Of a DNA stretch of 64,000 nucleotides, positions 32,656 to 44,444 are shown one piece after another. This stretch comes from Acanthococcus lagerstroemiae (lineage: Eukaryota > Arthropoda > Insecta > Hemiptera > Eriococcidae), in NCBI GenBank assembly GCA_031841125.1, contig CM063111.1, forward strand, positions 40,994,955-41,058,954, in the 5' to 3' direction. The notes under the pieces were generated by a model. That model saw only the letters and a program-made list of their open reading frames with translations. It did no database searches and was not told where the DNA came from. The translations under genes were made by a program, and so were the position numbers. The number at the start of each line of letters is the position of its first letter. The stretch's first letter is position 1.

Positions 32656-34390
32656 TCTCTCTATATATTAAAAACCAAAACTCCTCCCCCCTCCTGAAAA
32701 AAACTCCAAGGAGCCTGATATCTAAATCCTGGCCTTCATCTAAGACAACAGACATAATAAGACATAAAAATACATATAATGACATAACTCTCTATATATT
32801 AAAAACCAAGACTCCTCCTCCCCCTCCACCTCCTGAAAAAACTCACTGCGGGTTGCCTACCTAAAAATTAGAAAAAGTGCAGGGGCAGATTAGCTACTTT
32901 CAAGGACATAATCTGTTCTAACATAAAAGATCTCCAAGTTGTAAGACATAACCGACATAATAAGACATAAAATGACATATTACCCATAATCTTCAAGATC
33001 ACAAGTCGCTGCAGGTTACCTATCCTGCCGCTTAATTGCTCAATTTTCCAGGGGTAGCCTATCCTCAGGAGGGGTTCATGGTTGAAAAGGGAGCTCCTGA
33101 AGGGGAGGAGGGCCCTGTGGGGGCAGGGCTGTGGATGGAGATGAAGGCTCTGGGAGGGGTGGGTGTAAGAGGACCTGGTGGAGGAGAAAGTCCTTGGTGA
33201 GAGAGGGGACCTTGGAGAGAAATGGCCGTGGTGCGGAAGAGCTGGTGGCGGGGTGGGGTCTTGAGGGGGAAGGGCTCACGGAGGGAGGGGTGGTCATGGT
33301 TGTGAAAGCTCCTGGGTGGATGGTCAGGGATCTTCAAGGTTGAAGGGCCATATTGAGGACAGGGCTCTGAAGGGAGATAAAGCCCAGAGGGTAGTGGTGG
33401 GTAAGAGGTCTTTGTGGTGGAGGAAATCCTTTGTGGGAGAGGGTGGCTATTGAGGAAGGAGGAGGTAGTGGTGGGTGAGGATCCTAGAGGGGCAGTAAAA
33501 TTTTGGTAAATAAGGGCCAGGGGGTGTAAGAGGTACTCATGGTAGAGGAGGGAGCTCCTAAAGGGGAGGAAAACCACGGTGGTGGCGGGGACTGTAGAAG
33601 GAGGTAAAGGCCTTGATGGGGGGGGGGGTAATGGTGAGTAAGAGGTCCTAGTGGAGGAGGAAGTCCTTGATGAGAGAGGCGACTGGGAAGGCGAATGAAG
33701 GCCATGGTGCGGAAGGTTCTGGTCTCGGGCAGGTGATCTTGAAGGGAAGGGTTCTCATGGGGGAGGGGTGATCATGGTGGATGAAGCTCCTGGTTGGAGG
33801 ACCAGCGGAACTTCGTGGTGGTTGAGCGAGGAGGCTGTAAGGATGGTTGAGAGAGGAGGCCGTAGGGTGATGGAGCCGCGGAAGGGGAAGGTTGTAGAGA
33901 GGGACTAAGGCCACTATTGGGGAGGTCGTAGTGATGGGTGAAGAGGTCTTGGTGGGGGGTTTGGTATGTGAACAGAAATGAAGGCCATAGTGGCGTGGGG
34001 TGGTCGAAGGACGTGGTCTTAATAGAGGGCACTCGGGGTGGAATAGGGTGATCAGACTAGGTGGAGGACTATGGCCATTGTGGAGGAGGAGTTTGTGGCT
34101 GAGGAGGGCTGCGACTGTTGAGATGTGACCGTGGAGGCAGAGAGCAACCATGGTCAACGAGGGGATCGTGGTGGAGGAGGAGGAGGCTCGTGATGAAGAA
34201 AGGATGGAAGCGGGTTCATGGTGGAAGATTGAGAACCGCTGATAGAAGGGGAGCAAAAGAAGGACAAAGCAAACCTCAACTCAGGAACAAAAGTTTCAGA
34301 CCAAACACTGAGGACTGTGGCGGTTGGACAAGGCGCGAAGCGAGTGACGTCGGGGGGGGCACGAAGCGGCCAGGGGGCGAAGCCCCCTAA
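32656..34390 (+). mobile_element. Non-autonomous Helitron
   Basis: Begins 5'-TCTCTCTATATATTAAAAACC and ends with the hairpin GGGGGCGAAGCCCCC followed by TAA, so that the element ends CTAA. The flanking bases are A (32655) and T (34391). A TC start, a CTRR end with a terminal hairpin, insertion between A and T and no target duplication or inverted ends are the Helitron hallmarks. The 5' end is partly duplicated at about 32789. No Rep/helicase frame exists. The interior (33060-34240) is a purine-rich minisatellite. The hairpin sits closer to the end than usual. Confidence 0.75.
33060..34240. repeat. Purine-rich degenerate minisatellite inside the Helitron
   Basis: About 1.2 kb whose plus strand is strongly G+A biased. 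Phrases such as 'gtaagaggtcct.gtggaggag.aagtcctt' recur near 33165, 33390, 33527 and 33638, with a longer period of about 473 bp between the best matches. Because the minus strand is C/T rich it produces several overlapping Pro/Ser/Leu-rich open frames (up to 202 codons). Overlap in more than one frame indicates low complexity, not genes. An 11-G run is at 33618. Confidence 0.8.
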
Positions 34391-34479
34391 TTCTTCTTAT
34401 TGTACAAAACTGGGCATTAGGCTATTATACATTGTCAGATTATCAGACTAAGGCTAAATTAAATTTCAAAACATGGCTT

Positions 34480-35280
34480 GAAAAATTATATCTTGAAACT
34501 TGAAAATAATTAAACAAACAACTATACTTAGGCCGATAAAAATTCGTGTTTTGAATAGAAAGCATGGTTCAAGAGCCAGAGTTCTAATTAGTTTTTGAAA
34601 GTTTTTATTAAGGGATAAAATTTAATATTTTCAGGAATTTTATTATAAAATTTTGGACCCATCCCGTACACATTGTTTTGAAAAAATTGTGATCGAAAAG
34701 TACCCGCTAATGCCAACTTTTTCCCCTAATGTTGTGGCAATGATTCCTAGGGCCAGTGTTAATAATTTTTTTAAACATAAGAACCGAAATGTCTAAGATA
34801 TATATGCAAGGGAAGGTTAGAATTTTTTCCGAAACAACATACATTTTACAAGACTCCATGGGCAGCAAAAAATACCCAATACGATTCGCTCTATTTTGAA
34901 TTTTAAACAGTCTATTCAGCTCGCTTACGTATTATCTACCACCCCAAAAGGAGATGCCATATTCTCAAATGAAATAGTCCATAACAAGCAATACGAAATA
35001 CATGGTTGTTTACAATTGATCTTAAAGTAAATAAAATATAAGAGATGTTTTTCAACTTGTTAATAACATTATCAATATGAATATTCCACACTGTAGAGCA
35101 TTTTCTAATTCTATTCTTAAAAATTTAGTGTATGATTGTTGTAGTTGGTGAATATTAGGTACTAGTATCTGAATTAGGAGTAAGCTTAGACGCGGTAAAT
35201 AATAAAATGTTTGTTTTTGAAGCATTCATTTAGAGGTTATTATTATCAAACCAAAGTTCCAATTTGAGTATCATATACAT
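34480..35280 (-). pseudogene. LINE reverse-transcriptase C-terminal fragment
   Basis: Minus-strand translation gives LWFDNNNL then NASKTNILLF, WNIHIDNVINKLKNISYIL, EYGISFWGG, LNRLFKIQNRANRIG and later GPKFYNKIPENIKF. That is the post-catalytic order of Jockey/CR1-like non-LTR reverse transcriptases. Several stops and frame changes are present, so it is a dead fragment. It lies immediately downstream of the Helitron. Confidence 0.75.
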
Positions 35281-35385
35281 TTCCCTACCGATACTCGCAA
35301 TGGAATGCGCTAAGGAGGACCGAGTTTTTACTAATAACATAACAAACTGATATCAAGTCGATAATTATGTATTAATTTGCATATA

Positions 35386-37721
35386 GGGGAAGGTCGGGCA
35401 TTCGGAACCCCCACCCCCCGGGCATAAAGAAAATACGATTTTGAGGCTTTAGTAATTATGATGAAAGGTTGGTAACACTGCTGTTCGGTAAAGATTCAGT
35501 CTGGTCACACTTTGCGAAAGAAGAATAAAATGATAAAAACTTTTTCTTTTTTTTCAAATCACTCAACGTAATTTTGTACCAAAAAAATTCTAGAAACGCA
35601 AAAATTAGAACTGAAATGATTTCTTGCCTATTACAGTTATTAGAGTGATGGTTCTTTTTCCTATCGAAGCGAAATTTTGTTTAGTTTTCGGTTCTGTATT
35701 TACATTATTTATATCTCCAACGTAACACCAATCTTTTTAGTGAAATTGTTTGAAAGTCATGTTAAGAGAAAAGAAACCGGCCATAAGGAACCAAATATTC
35801 GCTTGTTATCGCACTTGTTGTTAGCCAATAAATAATGAATTAGTGATAGCACATTCTCATCTGTGACCTCAGTCCACGAGAAAACCCACCAGTCTGTTAA
35901 CAGTGAAATATCACAGAAGAGCCAAAAAACTAATGGCTGTTGTGCATGAAAAAATTTAGATTTTCGTATCTGCAATGAATTCATGTTTTTAAATGATTTT
36001 CGAATGTTTCAAAGGTTTTATAAAGTGCGGTCAGATTATTCGAAGTTAGTTTTATTTGCTTGAGAATTAACGATGGTGTACAGATACAAACGTAAAACTG
36101 ATCGTAGTAAAATGAAGATAATAGAAGCCGGAAAGAGGTTCAGGCCTGTAGCCAGCCATCTGCAATAGGGGGTGCTGACTATTTACCAGGGGGCTTGAGG
36201 ATACATATAGTATATTATGTGAAGATTTCTACGGGGCAGTGGTGTAGTCAGGGAGCGAAGGGGGCGAATTCCCCTCCCCCCAAGGCACCTAAAATTGAAT
36301 TTAAAGTATGCAAAAATGAGCAATTTTTTGCCCTAAAAACACATTTTTTCGAAATCCTATTCCCAATCCAAGAGTCTCAAATTAATTAACCAAGTTTTTG
36401 TTCTAAATTTTAAAATGTTAATGTGATATTAATTCTCTTTATCCTTTCTGTCTTTCTCGTTTAGCGTACTGATGATGTATTTAAATGGTAGTATCTTTGC
36501 CCAGTGATGCTCAAGATACCTATAGAGGGGCTCAGCCCCGGGTTTCCCCCCCCCCCATATTGTTATGGGGCTGAGTATATTAAAGCGGTTTAATATCCCA
36601 TATGTGACTTTACGTAAGCATTTAAAGAAAAATGATACGAAAAAAGTAAGATGAATTTATATTTACCTACCTACCTTGGTATTTTTAAACCAGAAAACGA
36701 TTTTTAACGCTTATCAATTTTAATGACGAAGAATACGAATTAGCGAATCTAAATGCTGAATGCGAAGTTGCATCTCAAGCCTCTAATAAATCTACACCTG
36801 AGTCAATTCCATATATGTTGCTGATGAATCCACGCCTGAGCCAATTTTTTCTCGTGGTGATCAGTTTGTTCTGAGCAAGTTTCATCAATTGTAACAGAAA
36901 AGCAAACTGATGATGACGTCAGTGATACACCTTAAACTCCGCTTGCTGAAAAAAATTCGGTAACCCGCCCTCAAATCAGTCCGGAAGAAATTTTACTGCT
37001 ACCAAAATGCGTCTCAGGGAAAGCGAACCAAAGAAAAAGTTGCGCAAAGAAATCGGAAGTTCTGACATCGACATCGGTTGAAAATCGTATCAAAGAAAAG
37101 ATGAAATTGAAACCAAGAAACCGCGATGAATTGGCTAAATCATCAATGCCTAGACCTTCAGAAATGGTGCCTAAATCGAAGAAATCGACTGGGGGTCTAA
37201 GAAGACCAAACCAGCGAGCAGACCTAAACGTAAATGCGAAGACCAGGAATCAGAAATCATCAATTTCTTTATTAAAAAAACCAAAATAGCCGTTGAGGGA
37301 GAATACTGATCTCTGTTTGGTTTGTATAACACGGCTCCGAATCGAAAAATGAAATTTGGTTTCAATGCAATCTGTGTTTGAAATGGGCACATGAGGGGTG
37401 CTCTGGATTTGATGGAATAGGCTACTACGTATGCGACTTACATGTAGCTTCTTAAAATTATTTTTTACATGATAAATAGACTCTTTTCAGCATTAAATCT
37501 TGATTTTTACTAAGTAGTTCCTTTTGCCCGTTTTTTTTTTTTTTTTTTTTTTTTTGGTGTAAAATCAAGGGTCTTGGGAAAATTAAGAAAAAAAGTTCTT
37601 TATATTTGAAAACAGATGGGTTTATTCTTTAAATCAAAGTAATTTCCAGACGATTTCTGTGAATAGTTTTTTTTTAAATTTGAGCTCAAACTTAGGTAGT
37701 TCTCAATGCCAGACCTTCCCC
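35386..37721 (+). mobile_element. Decayed pogo/Tigger-type transposon
   Basis: Terminal repeats GGGGAAGGTCGGGCATT and AATGCCAGACCTTCCCC, flanked by TA on each side (35384-35385, 37722-37723). Inside, ATG at 36073 gives VYRYKRKTDRSK, like the start of the Psq-type helix-turn-helix of pogo transposases. From about 36960 ISPEEILLLPK and Lys-rich text follow. Near 37320-37457, after a frame change, CLVC and WFQCNLCLKWAHEGC end in the PHD-like Cys/His tail of these transposases. The DDE core is missing, and the middle includes a hAT-like fragment (CAGTGGTGTAGTCAGGG from 36238). Confidence 0.8.
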
Positions 37722-37839
37722 TACATAAAAATATATAAGTTCAGCCTTCATTAAGCCCAGGATTCACAATTTCAAATATAAACTTAATCAATGTACGAGT
37801 ATTAATACCTACAATACTTCCCCCCTATTCTGAGGCAGG

Positions 37840-37920
37840 CCCATTCGGGGCGTTTCCGGGATAGGGGGTGCGGTGTCCCGAGGCCAATTTGGCATGCGTG
37901 CATCGTCATACGCCCCTCTA
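37840..37920 (+). repeat. Repeat shared with 57970-58060
   Basis: Shares 'ggccaatttggcatgcgtgc' and 'catacgcc' with the sequence near 58035. It probably represents the 3' part of a SINE-like family. The stretch 37724-38296 otherwise holds a second copy (38028-38102) of the sequence flanking the left end of the pogo element. Confidence 0.5.
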
Positions 37921-38296
37921 TCATCGAATACCAACAATACCGACTTCAGTTGAAACTCCCCTGAATAATTATTTATTAATTTTCATTGGGCATGTTGAGT
38001 ACGTTAGGAATGAAATGAGTTAAGGAGGACTCAGTTTTTACTGGTAACATAACAGATTGATATCAGGTCGATAATTATGTATGTATTAATTTTCATATAA
38101 AACAAAGTATCGATTGTTCATGACTTTCGGGAGTCAAGATGCATGCCTCTCTACGACCCTCCTCGAGTAGCGAGGATACTTGTTTTCCACTTCAGTAGTG
38201 CTCACTGATCTTGATCTTCGCTGCACTACTGCAGTCGGCAGCTTCGAAGTTTATTTTAATGAGTACGAGAACTATTGGATTGATATTTGTATGGAC

Positions 38297-39585
38297 GATG
38301 GGTACCGCTGAGAAACTTTCGTGCCAAAAGTTTCGGATCCCTCACCCAGCTAGTTTTTGAGAAACCTTTTTTTTATGAAATATCGTTAAATGTGTTTTTC
38401 TCGAGTATAAGTTGACCGATTTTCTGAATTTTTTTAGCATGTTGTAGACACATGTGAGGGGCATCTTCCTTCATTCATATTTCACCCTCCAAACGACCCT
38501 TTCCAACTGTTGAGGCGGGTTGCCGCTCTAAGATTGTCTACATTGGGAGTCGGTGCCCTCACTTTACTCTTGTGACGAGTTCGGTGAACGACGGACGACG
38601 CCTACGATTTCAAGATATGTACGACGCTATGATGTTCGATATTAAACCAGTTACCGTGGATTTTACGAAGTTTATTATACCGGTGTTTGTTCTTTCAAAG
38701 GAGTGTTTCAAGGAAGGGGTCAGATGCTCGTACCTGCCCCCTCCTCTCAGTGTCTTCACTAACATTGTTCATATTTTCTATTAATGAAAACACACGAGTA
38801 CAAAAATTGGCATTTATAGGAGTATTTTAGACCCCTTCTGTACATTCTGTTCAAACAATTTTTCAGATGGTTCGTGATTAAAATTGATAAAAACGTAGGG
38901 TTAGCCGAAATTTCATGGAAAATAGGCTATTAATGATACAATATTTATATTTCTCGTGTATGCTGTTCATTTCAATACAAGAACATGGACAAAAAGTACC
39001 CACTCCCCTGAGTTTTCGTGTGGATTCATGTAACACCTCTAATTCCCAGGAGCTTTAAGTAGAAACGAGGGAATACAAAGGTACACTACACAATCAACAT
39101 CTTCTAATCGATTGTGAATAGCACAGGGGAGTCGGTACTTTTTGTCCATGGTCTTATATTGAAAGAAACAGCATACATATAGAATGGCCTATTTCTATAA
39201 AATTTCCACTTACCCTCCGTTTTTGTTAATTTTGACCATGACCCACCTAAAATATTTTTTTAAACTATGTTATTAAGGGGCTTAAAATTTACCTACAAAT
39301 GCGAGTTTCATTTTTGTGCTTGTGTATTTTTATTGGTAAAAAACATGAACAATGTTTGAAAGTGTCATTTAAAGGGTGAAATATAAAGGGAGGGGGTTGT
39401 AAATTTTTTTCTAAAATGCCCCTCACATGTTGTCTACAACATACTAAACAATTAAGATAGTCGGTCAACTTATTCTTGAGAAAAATATATTAAACTGTAT
39501 TTCAGAAAAAAGGTGGTTTCTCAAAAACTAGGAGGGTGAGGGATCCGAAACTTCTGTCACGGATGTTTCTTAGTGGCGCCCACCT
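38297..39585. mobile_element. Large foldback element, arms over 500 bp
   Basis: The left part (from about 38297) is the inverted complement of the right part ending near 39585. Matching blocks include 'gtttcggatccctcaccc', 'ataagttgaccga', 'gttgtagaca.catgtgagg', 'gtatgctgtt' and 'catggacaaaaagtaccca'. The arms are diverged by substitutions and small indels and meet near 39040. No transposase is visible. The left arm carries an extra segment (38508-38760) absent from the right arm. Confidence 0.75.
38508..38760 (+). other. Gene-like open insert in the foldback left arm
   Basis: This 253-bp segment interrupts the left arm between 'ctttccaac' and 'aacattgttc', which are adjacent in the inverted right arm. 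It is open in one frame across its whole length, uses mixed codons (TCG, GAC, CGC, GTG) and encodes text such as GRRLRFQDMYDAMMFDIKPV. It could be a captured host exon or fragment of another element. I do not recognise the protein. Confidence 0.4.
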
Positions 39586-40057
39586 ACCACTCCAATATCG
39601 ATTCGATTGCTCTCAAAGGCATCTTTACCCTTCTTATCTACCTATATGGCCTTTTCATTTTAATTTGATAGTTAGTGCATCCAAATGCTGCATGTGGTTA
39701 AGAAGAGACTGAAATAAAATACAAAATTTGTAAGAAGGATCACACGTACTGAAAATCTGACCGTGATTAACTGCTTTCGAGCTCTTCCTACCCCATTGGC
39801 CATGCCACTATTGACGTAACTAAATGAAACAGAATATTTTCTTTGGTAATCTTTCAGAGTTTGGGGAGGCTATTTAGAAGTTTGGGGGGGGGGGGTAGCC
39901 CCCCAAGCCCTCACCTATTTGCGCTTATGCAGAATACCTCGATGATGAAGATATAAGGCATGGGAGTAGGCAAAAACCTGACGGTGTGTTTTAAGCCAGT
40001 CCTTAGGGGGCATCACCGAATGATTTTTTCGAAACGTTTTGCTTTTAAGGGCTGACC

Positions 40058-40344
40058 AGGGCCGTATCCAGGATTTAAGTAAAGGGGGGTACGATGAAGA
40101 TCATTTTTTTCTTGGTGGTGGGGGGGGGGAGGCTCAGTCACAGATCCGCCCGCCTCTCCGTCTCAGCTTATTGTTTTTTCGTGTTTTTTTTGGGCCAGTG
40201 GTGAGACTTTCTTTTTAGGCGGGGGGGGGGGGGCTCAATCACAAATCCGCCCGCCTCTCTGTCTCAACCCATTGTTTTTTCGTGTTTTTTTGGCAAATGG
40301 GGGGTGAACCCCAACCCTCCCCTTCCCCCATCGGTACGGCCCTG
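40058..40344. mobile_element. TIR element with CAGGGCCGTA ends and internal duplication
   Basis: CAGGGCCGTATCC at 40058 and GGTACGGCCCTG ending at 40344 form inverted ends. Inside, a unit of about 80 bp (poly-G, then 'atccgcccgcctctc', 'attgttttttcgtgttttttt') occurs twice, at about 40120-40195 and 40221-40300. I could not find a clear target duplication. Non-coding. Confidence 0.6.
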
Positions 40345-41657
40345 AGGCGGCTAACGAATGGTGTTCTAATTGGTGTAGAAAATCTTGAAGGGCCGCTCAA
40401 CGGGATTGAAATTTAACTTGAGATTTTCCTTACGGAACTCATCCGAAAAATAAAGTTCTGTAAAAAGAAATCGTTCGGCTAAAAAAATACCTTCTTTATA
40501 TTATAATAAAGAAATACTACCCAAAATTTGGTGAAAAAAATTTCTTAGAGATCGCTGATCTCTGCAGTGAACTATTTTCATTACAGCTCATGAAAATAAG
40601 ACAATTTCAAACACAGTTGAACCGCGCGGTTCGATTTTCTGTATGTGTGTACCTTCTTACATATTTTGTATTTTATTTTAATCTCTTCTCAACTAAGGAC
40701 CAGTGATCTTTTATTTTCTCGTGCAAATACAAAACTTCTAAATAAGAAACCCTAGACCCCCACCCCTCAAGAAAATTGGACACAAAAAACATCCAATGAG
40801 TACCGATAAGTTTTAAAAATTGAATTTTTAAGCAAATGTGGAAAGTCCAGCCTGGTGCACGTGCTCTAGTGCAACTGAACTTTCACCAGCCCTATCTTGA
40901 CCACATTCAATCAGAGGCCGATTAACCCTTTCTGGCGTAGGAGGCATGATCAAAATTAGCATCCTCAGCGAGCTCTATCGGCTCGCATATGCCTGTGTTT
41001 GTACTGAAAAAAAAAGTTTCGCCCCTGATAGCGCCCTTCTCCTCTCCGCACCCTAAGCAATGCTTCCCATGCTTACGTGTTAATCTACTCCTGCATTCAA
41101 TATTTAGATGCACTAGCTTTCGAATTAAAATGAAGATCTACTCACTGAAATAAACTGCAGCAATTCATCTTATCATAATATTATAACGCAAGAGTGAAAC
41201 AATCTTGCAATTTACATTTGCTTAATCACCTTCCCAGAAAATTTTTCGCCTGGTACTTCCGTGACTTGCTGATAAACCGACTAATGGGAGTGTCCACAAC
41301 TGAAAGAAATATCACCAGACCCTTTCATATTTGTGATCTCTCGTTTCAAGATAAGCAAATAGTTTGCTGTAAAAAGGAATAGAGGAGTGATCAAGAACCG
41401 AGCTATGACTTTATAACGAGGACATGTTGGACATGTTGCGATATGCGTTCGAATTGGTTATTCGACTATCTCATCATCTTCATCCTCACATCTTACAGAA
41501 AAATTATTAGATCTTTCCTTACTCCTCGACCCCTTCGGTTGTACGTGAAAATTAACAAGAATAGAAAGTTTACAAATTAAATTTGCTTTAATCGAGTACC
41601 CATAGACTGTCTATTGTGACTCACGAGAACGCAGATATGACCAATTAAAAGCTTGGT

Positions 41658-42587
41658 AGAAAGTCGCCCAAAGTGGACTGCCTCCCAAATTGGACCACCA
41701 CCGTTTCTCAATATAATGATGATAGATAGCGGGCTGATTACGCATATGCCAGGTGGGTGATACAATATGCGAAGAAATGACGAAAAGTTTCAGTTACGGC
41801 AGCTTGTTTATGTTCTACACCGCATTTATCAAAAAATGCGAAATTTTCGTTGTTATTTTTGTGATAGTTGGACGAGTTTTTACAGGAAACGGTAAGTTGT
41901 TTTCATATGAATGCTATACTTCCACTGATTTCCCCCCTTTCAATCCACATTCTCATTGAAAGAAATGAACAGTATCTCTCGTTTATCTAAGATGGCAGGA
42001 GCATGTATAAAAGTTCGTAAAAACTCGTAAATTGGACCCCCTTCAGTTTCCTTTTTTGGACCAGATGAATTAGTTGCTGCAGACGTTTATTTTTCATGTT
42101 CTTGTGCATGTGTGTAATAGTTGATAGCATGTTAAGAATCCGAAATGTATTCATAGAAGCCAAATATAGCGAGATGCCTTAGTTGGACTGGTCCAATTTA
42201 CGAAACTCTCGTGTTGGATCAATTTTCACTGGTCCAAATAAGGAAACCAACAGGAAACCACTGCTCTTGTTGCATATGCCGAAAAATACAGAAGAGACAT
42301 GTTCTAGGAATAGGCCAAAAAAGAGGGGGAAGTACGCCCTATGGTCAGAAGAGGATTTACAGAGAGCTGTTGATTCATATAAGAATTGGTCCAATTTGAG
42401 CGCTTCGTCTTTGCGTTTCTTATGTCATTTTTGAATATGAAAGAAAAGCCAGAGATGTCTGAAACTTTGACGGTATGTTTGAAAGTCATCCTCCTTTCAT
42501 GAAATATGGAATTTTTCACTTAATTCCACATCTTAGGCCTACAGAGGCTCTAAAAAGCCAGCTGGTCCAATTTGGGCGACTTTCCCC
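41658..42587 (+). mobile_element. Second pogo-type element with Psq-like HTH remnant
   Basis: Ends GAAAGTCGCCCAAAGTGGAC and the inverted GTCCAATTTGGGCGACTTTC (then CCC), with TA at 41656-41657 and 42588-42589. At about 42315-42386 a frame reads PKKRGKYALWSEEDLQRAVD, the typical first helix of the Psq/CENP-B-type DNA-binding domain of pogo transposases. 'ttggacc' words recur through the element. The rest of the transposase is absent. Its pre-insertion site is preserved in the neighbouring duplicate near 43380-43400. Confidence 0.75.
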
Positions 42588-43448
42588 TATCCCCTCCGCT
42601 GTCCTTTCTATTCAGCTGATTTACCTTAAAAAGATTCTATTCCTAGTGGATTTCCATTATCCATCTCAACTTCATTACTAAATATTACTTTCTTCGTTTA
42701 CAATAATTGTGTGGAAACCATCCTGCATTTTCACCGCCTTCCCTGCCTTTTGTATCCCGCTGATTTTTTCAAAATCAGCATGGTTTAGCAGCTTTAGCTC
42801 TTAATATACCTTTATCATTCATACTGATTTTACTGCTGAATATCAGTTAGCTGGTAAATTTCACGAAATTTGACCGAACAGAAGAAGCGCAATGCGGACA
42901 GGAAAGAATATTTCGGCCAATTCTGATGTAACAGTACTGGAGAACCACCCACTTCCCGCTGTCGTCAATAAACCAAGAATACCGTTCGCTTCAAAACGAA
43001 AACGAACCTCGTCTCACCCTTGTTCTATTACCACATCGAAATATCCATAAAAGTCGTCACTTTTTGATGACTTTGGAGCTTGAATACAGCTCAACTATAG
43101 AACTTTTTGAAGTTTTTCTTTGCTATAAACCATCTATGGGTAAAAGCCAATATGTCAAAACAAATTTCATGAAAATCGACCGAGCAGAAAAAGCGTGATG
43201 CGATCAGAAAGAAAATGACACTTCAATTTATAATATAGATTAGATCCTCCTTCCCCCCCCCCTTCCACGTCCTTCGGTTGAATATGAAAACTTACAGGAA
43301 TGAAAAAGTTTAGAAATTGAATTTGCTTTAGAAATTTCCCATAAATTTTTTGTTCTGACTCACTGAAACACATATACGACCACCTAAAGTTAGTTCTCCT
43401 CCCCTGGCTCTTCTATTTACTCAATTGACTTCAAAAACAATAAGGTTC

Positions 43449-43616
43449 CAGTGGTGTAAATACGGGCGGGGGTTTGGGGACAACCCCTCCCTCGAACTCT
43501 TTAAATATCAGATATATAACTTTGTTTCTCTTGAACTTGGTGAAAAAATATACCTACATTTTATTCTATGACTTCAATCCCCCTCCCCCCGGAAGAAATG
43601 AATAGTTACACTACTG
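43449..43616. mobile_element. hAT-type MITE, CAGTGGTGTAAATAC family
   Basis: Left end CAGTGGTGTAAATACGGG, right end GTTACACTACTG. Flanks taaggttc (43441-43448) and tagggttc (43617-43624) agree at 7 of 8 positions, a slightly aged hAT target duplication. 168 bp. Confidence 0.75.
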
Positions 43617-44148
43617 TAGGGTTCCACTCCTTGTAGATCCCCGTCACCAGTATTAATTTCATTACTAAATATTAATTCATTGACCTGTATAATCGTGTAG
43701 AAACCAACCTAAATCTTCACCCCCTCCCGTGCCTTCTCTATTCGGCCAATATTTTTCAAAATCAATACGATTTCACTCCTAGGGAATTTTCATTATTCAT
43801 ATTGATTTCATTACTAAATATCGATTTGCTGACCTGTAAGTCACATGGAAACGAAATCCAGTTTGTACATACATATGTATAACGATACCCACAATTTAAC
43901 TTTGGTGGTACCATTATAACCTTCTTTTGTCATGAAATGTGAAAAAAATTGGTCCCGCCTTCAGGTTTTTCCATGAGCGCAAATTCAATAGTCAGTTTTA
44001 AAAAATATATGTTTGCATGTTTCTCAGATACGTTACATCCATTTCTGATAGCTTGGTCCCAATCCCCACTCAACAGGCTCCACTGGGGAGTCATAACTTA
44101 AAATTGGTGGTAAGTACTGCGAATATATCGAAAATAGGGGCTGTTGAG

Positions 44149-44436
44149 CATAGGCGCCGACTTATGGAAAATATTGGGGGGGGGGGGCAGAATCAGTCGT
44201 AGCGTGGTTTTTTCTTTGATTATTTTATATTGAGACGCGTCTGATAGGTATCATCGATTTTATTCTTATTTTTTTTTTTTTTTTTTTTATTTATTTTTTT
44301 TTTTAATTTAAACATTGACGATAAAATTTGTTATACTTTTTCCATTTTTGAGTTGAAAATATTGAGGGGGCGTCGCCCCTCCAAAATTTTCATTGGGGCA
44401 AAGCCCCCCCCCTAAAGTGCCAAGTCGGTGCCTATG
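44149..44436. mobile_element. hAT-type MITE, CATAGGCGCCGACTT family
   Basis: Ends CATAGGCGCCGACTT and AAGTCGGTGCCTATG, flanked by a perfect 8-bp duplication ctgttgag (44141-44148 and 44437-44444). It contains a 12-G run (44176-44187), a long T-rich tract (about 44270-44300) and a 'ggggcaaagcccc' hairpin. 288 bp, non-coding. Confidence 0.88.
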
Positions 44437-44444
44437 CTGTTGAG

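Larger units (their letters stand above)
41510..43900 (+). repeat. Local duplication split by two transposon insertions
   Basis: 41510-41650 matches 43240-43390 ('gaccccttcggttg' against 'cgtccttcggttg', 'aattaaatttgcttta' against 'aattgaatttgcttta', 'gactcac'). 42590-42690 matches 43400-43440 joined to 43620-43680 ('cttcattactaaatatt'). A further unit lies at 43740-43860. The first copy holds the pogo element, the second a hAT MITE, so each copy shows the other insertion site empty. Confidence 0.65.

Noticed and set aside
33065..34256. Overlapping 170- and 202-codon Pro/Ser-rich minus-strand frames
   Set aside because: They overlap in different frames and arise from the purine-rich minisatellite of the Helitron; no domain or start context supports them.
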